5,449 nucleotides of DNA from assembly GCA_937888895.1 (NCBI GenBank), contig CALASV010000422.1:1-5449 (forward strand), read 5' to 3'. This DNA comes from an uncultured Clostridia bacterium. Lineage in GTDB: Bacteria; Bacillota; Clostridia; Lachnospirales; Lachnospiraceae. Made by a program: the position numbers and the translations under genes. Below the pieces are notes generated by a model that did no database searches, was not told the origin of the DNA, and saw nothing but the letters and a program-made list of their open reading frames with translations. Every line of letters starts with the position of its first letter. Positions within the stretch are counted from its first letter, which is position 1. This document shows positions 5,082 through 5,449 of this stretch, one piece after another.

Positions 5082-5449
5082 ATGAGTAAAGTATATGTAT
5101 TTTTAGCTGATGGTACAGAAGAAGTAGAGGCATTGACGGTAATTGATTTACTTCGTCGTGCGAAGGTAGAGGTAGTGACAGTTTCTGTTATGGATAGAAA
5201 ACATATCATAAGTTCACATAATATTAGTATTGTGGCAGATGAAGTGTTTGGTGCATTGGATTATATGGATGGTGATATGGTAGTACTTCCGGGTGGAATG
5301 CCAGGAACGATTAATTTAAGAGAACATGATGAGTTAAGAGATGTACTCTTTTCTTATCAAGAAGCAGGAAAATATTTGGCAGCGATTTGTGCAGCTCCAA
5401 CCGTATTTGGATGCAATGGTATGTTACAAGGAAAGAATGCCGTATGCTA
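5082..5449 (+). CDS. DJ-1/PfpI family protein, 3' end beyond window
   Basis: The first 122 codons are open and run off the window end; DJ-1-like proteins are about 180-190 residues, so roughly a third is missing. The N-terminus has the Rossmann-like first strand and the family TEEVEA motif, with Glu16 in the place of the conserved acidic residue (Glu18 in human DJ-1). LPGGMPG follows at 69-75, and the nucleophile elbow AICAAP at 101-106 carries Cys103, equivalent to human Cys106. Family members have been reported as redox-sensitive chaperones, deglycases or glyoxalases and as amidase-like enzymes. The subfamily looks like the bacterial DJ-1/YajL group rather than PfpI protease, but the exact activity cannot be assigned. 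The start is ATG 5082, eight bases after AAGGAG (5068-5073). The gene follows the exporter by 76 bases without a terminator and may be the operon's fourth gene. Confidence 0.9.
   Translation, partial: MSKVYVFLADGTEEVEALTVIDLLRRAKVEVVTVSVMDRKHIISSHNISIVADEVFGALDYMDGDMVVLPGGMPGTINLREHDELRDVLFSYQEAGKYLAAICAAPTVFGCNGMLQGKNAVC

Noticed and set aside
4997..5209. Minus-strand 70-codon frame across the exporter/DJ-1 gap
   Set aside because: It is antisense to the DJ-1 start and leader element, and its Ser/Thr-rich product has no recognisable motif.

Overview
The window is AT-rich bacterial DNA with strong AAAGGAGG-type Shine-Dalgarno sequences, TTG and GTG starts, sigma-A-like promoters and a drug-efflux operon typical of low-GC Gram-positives. 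This points to a Firmicute, most likely a gut clostridium of the Lachnospiraceae type. The lineage is an inference from style, not from a marker gene. Everything recognisable is on the + strand.

Layout. Bases 1-261 are non-coding, with one good promoter (82-110) and an inverted repeat near its predicted transcript start. Bases 262-711 encode an unrecognised 149-residue protein with two predicted membrane segments, followed by an intrinsic terminator (723-752). The promoter of the next operon starts inside that terminator hairpin (-35 at 734-739, extended -10 at 754-762) and its -10 lies in a palindrome that fits a MarR operator. A leader of about 190 nt follows. In it, 789-898 can fold into a compact three-way junction, and 903-934 holds a small hairpin element that recurs in diverged form before the last gene.

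The operon encodes a MarR-family repressor (957-1391) and two half-size ABC exporters (1410-3143 and 3143-5005) joined by a one-base stop/start overlap. The two exporters carry complementary substitutions (Asp for the catalytic Glu and Gln for the switch His in the first, LSQGQ signature in the second). This marks them as one heterodimeric multidrug exporter of the BmrCD/LmrCD/TM287-288 class. The start of a DJ-1/PfpI-family gene (5082 to the window end) follows after 76 nt without a visible terminator and may be co-transcribed.

Likely logic: the MarR protein represses its own promoter, and a ligand, possibly an exported drug, releases it and induces the pump. The folded leader is the least explained part of the window and the best candidate for something undescribed. 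The genes themselves belong to known families.
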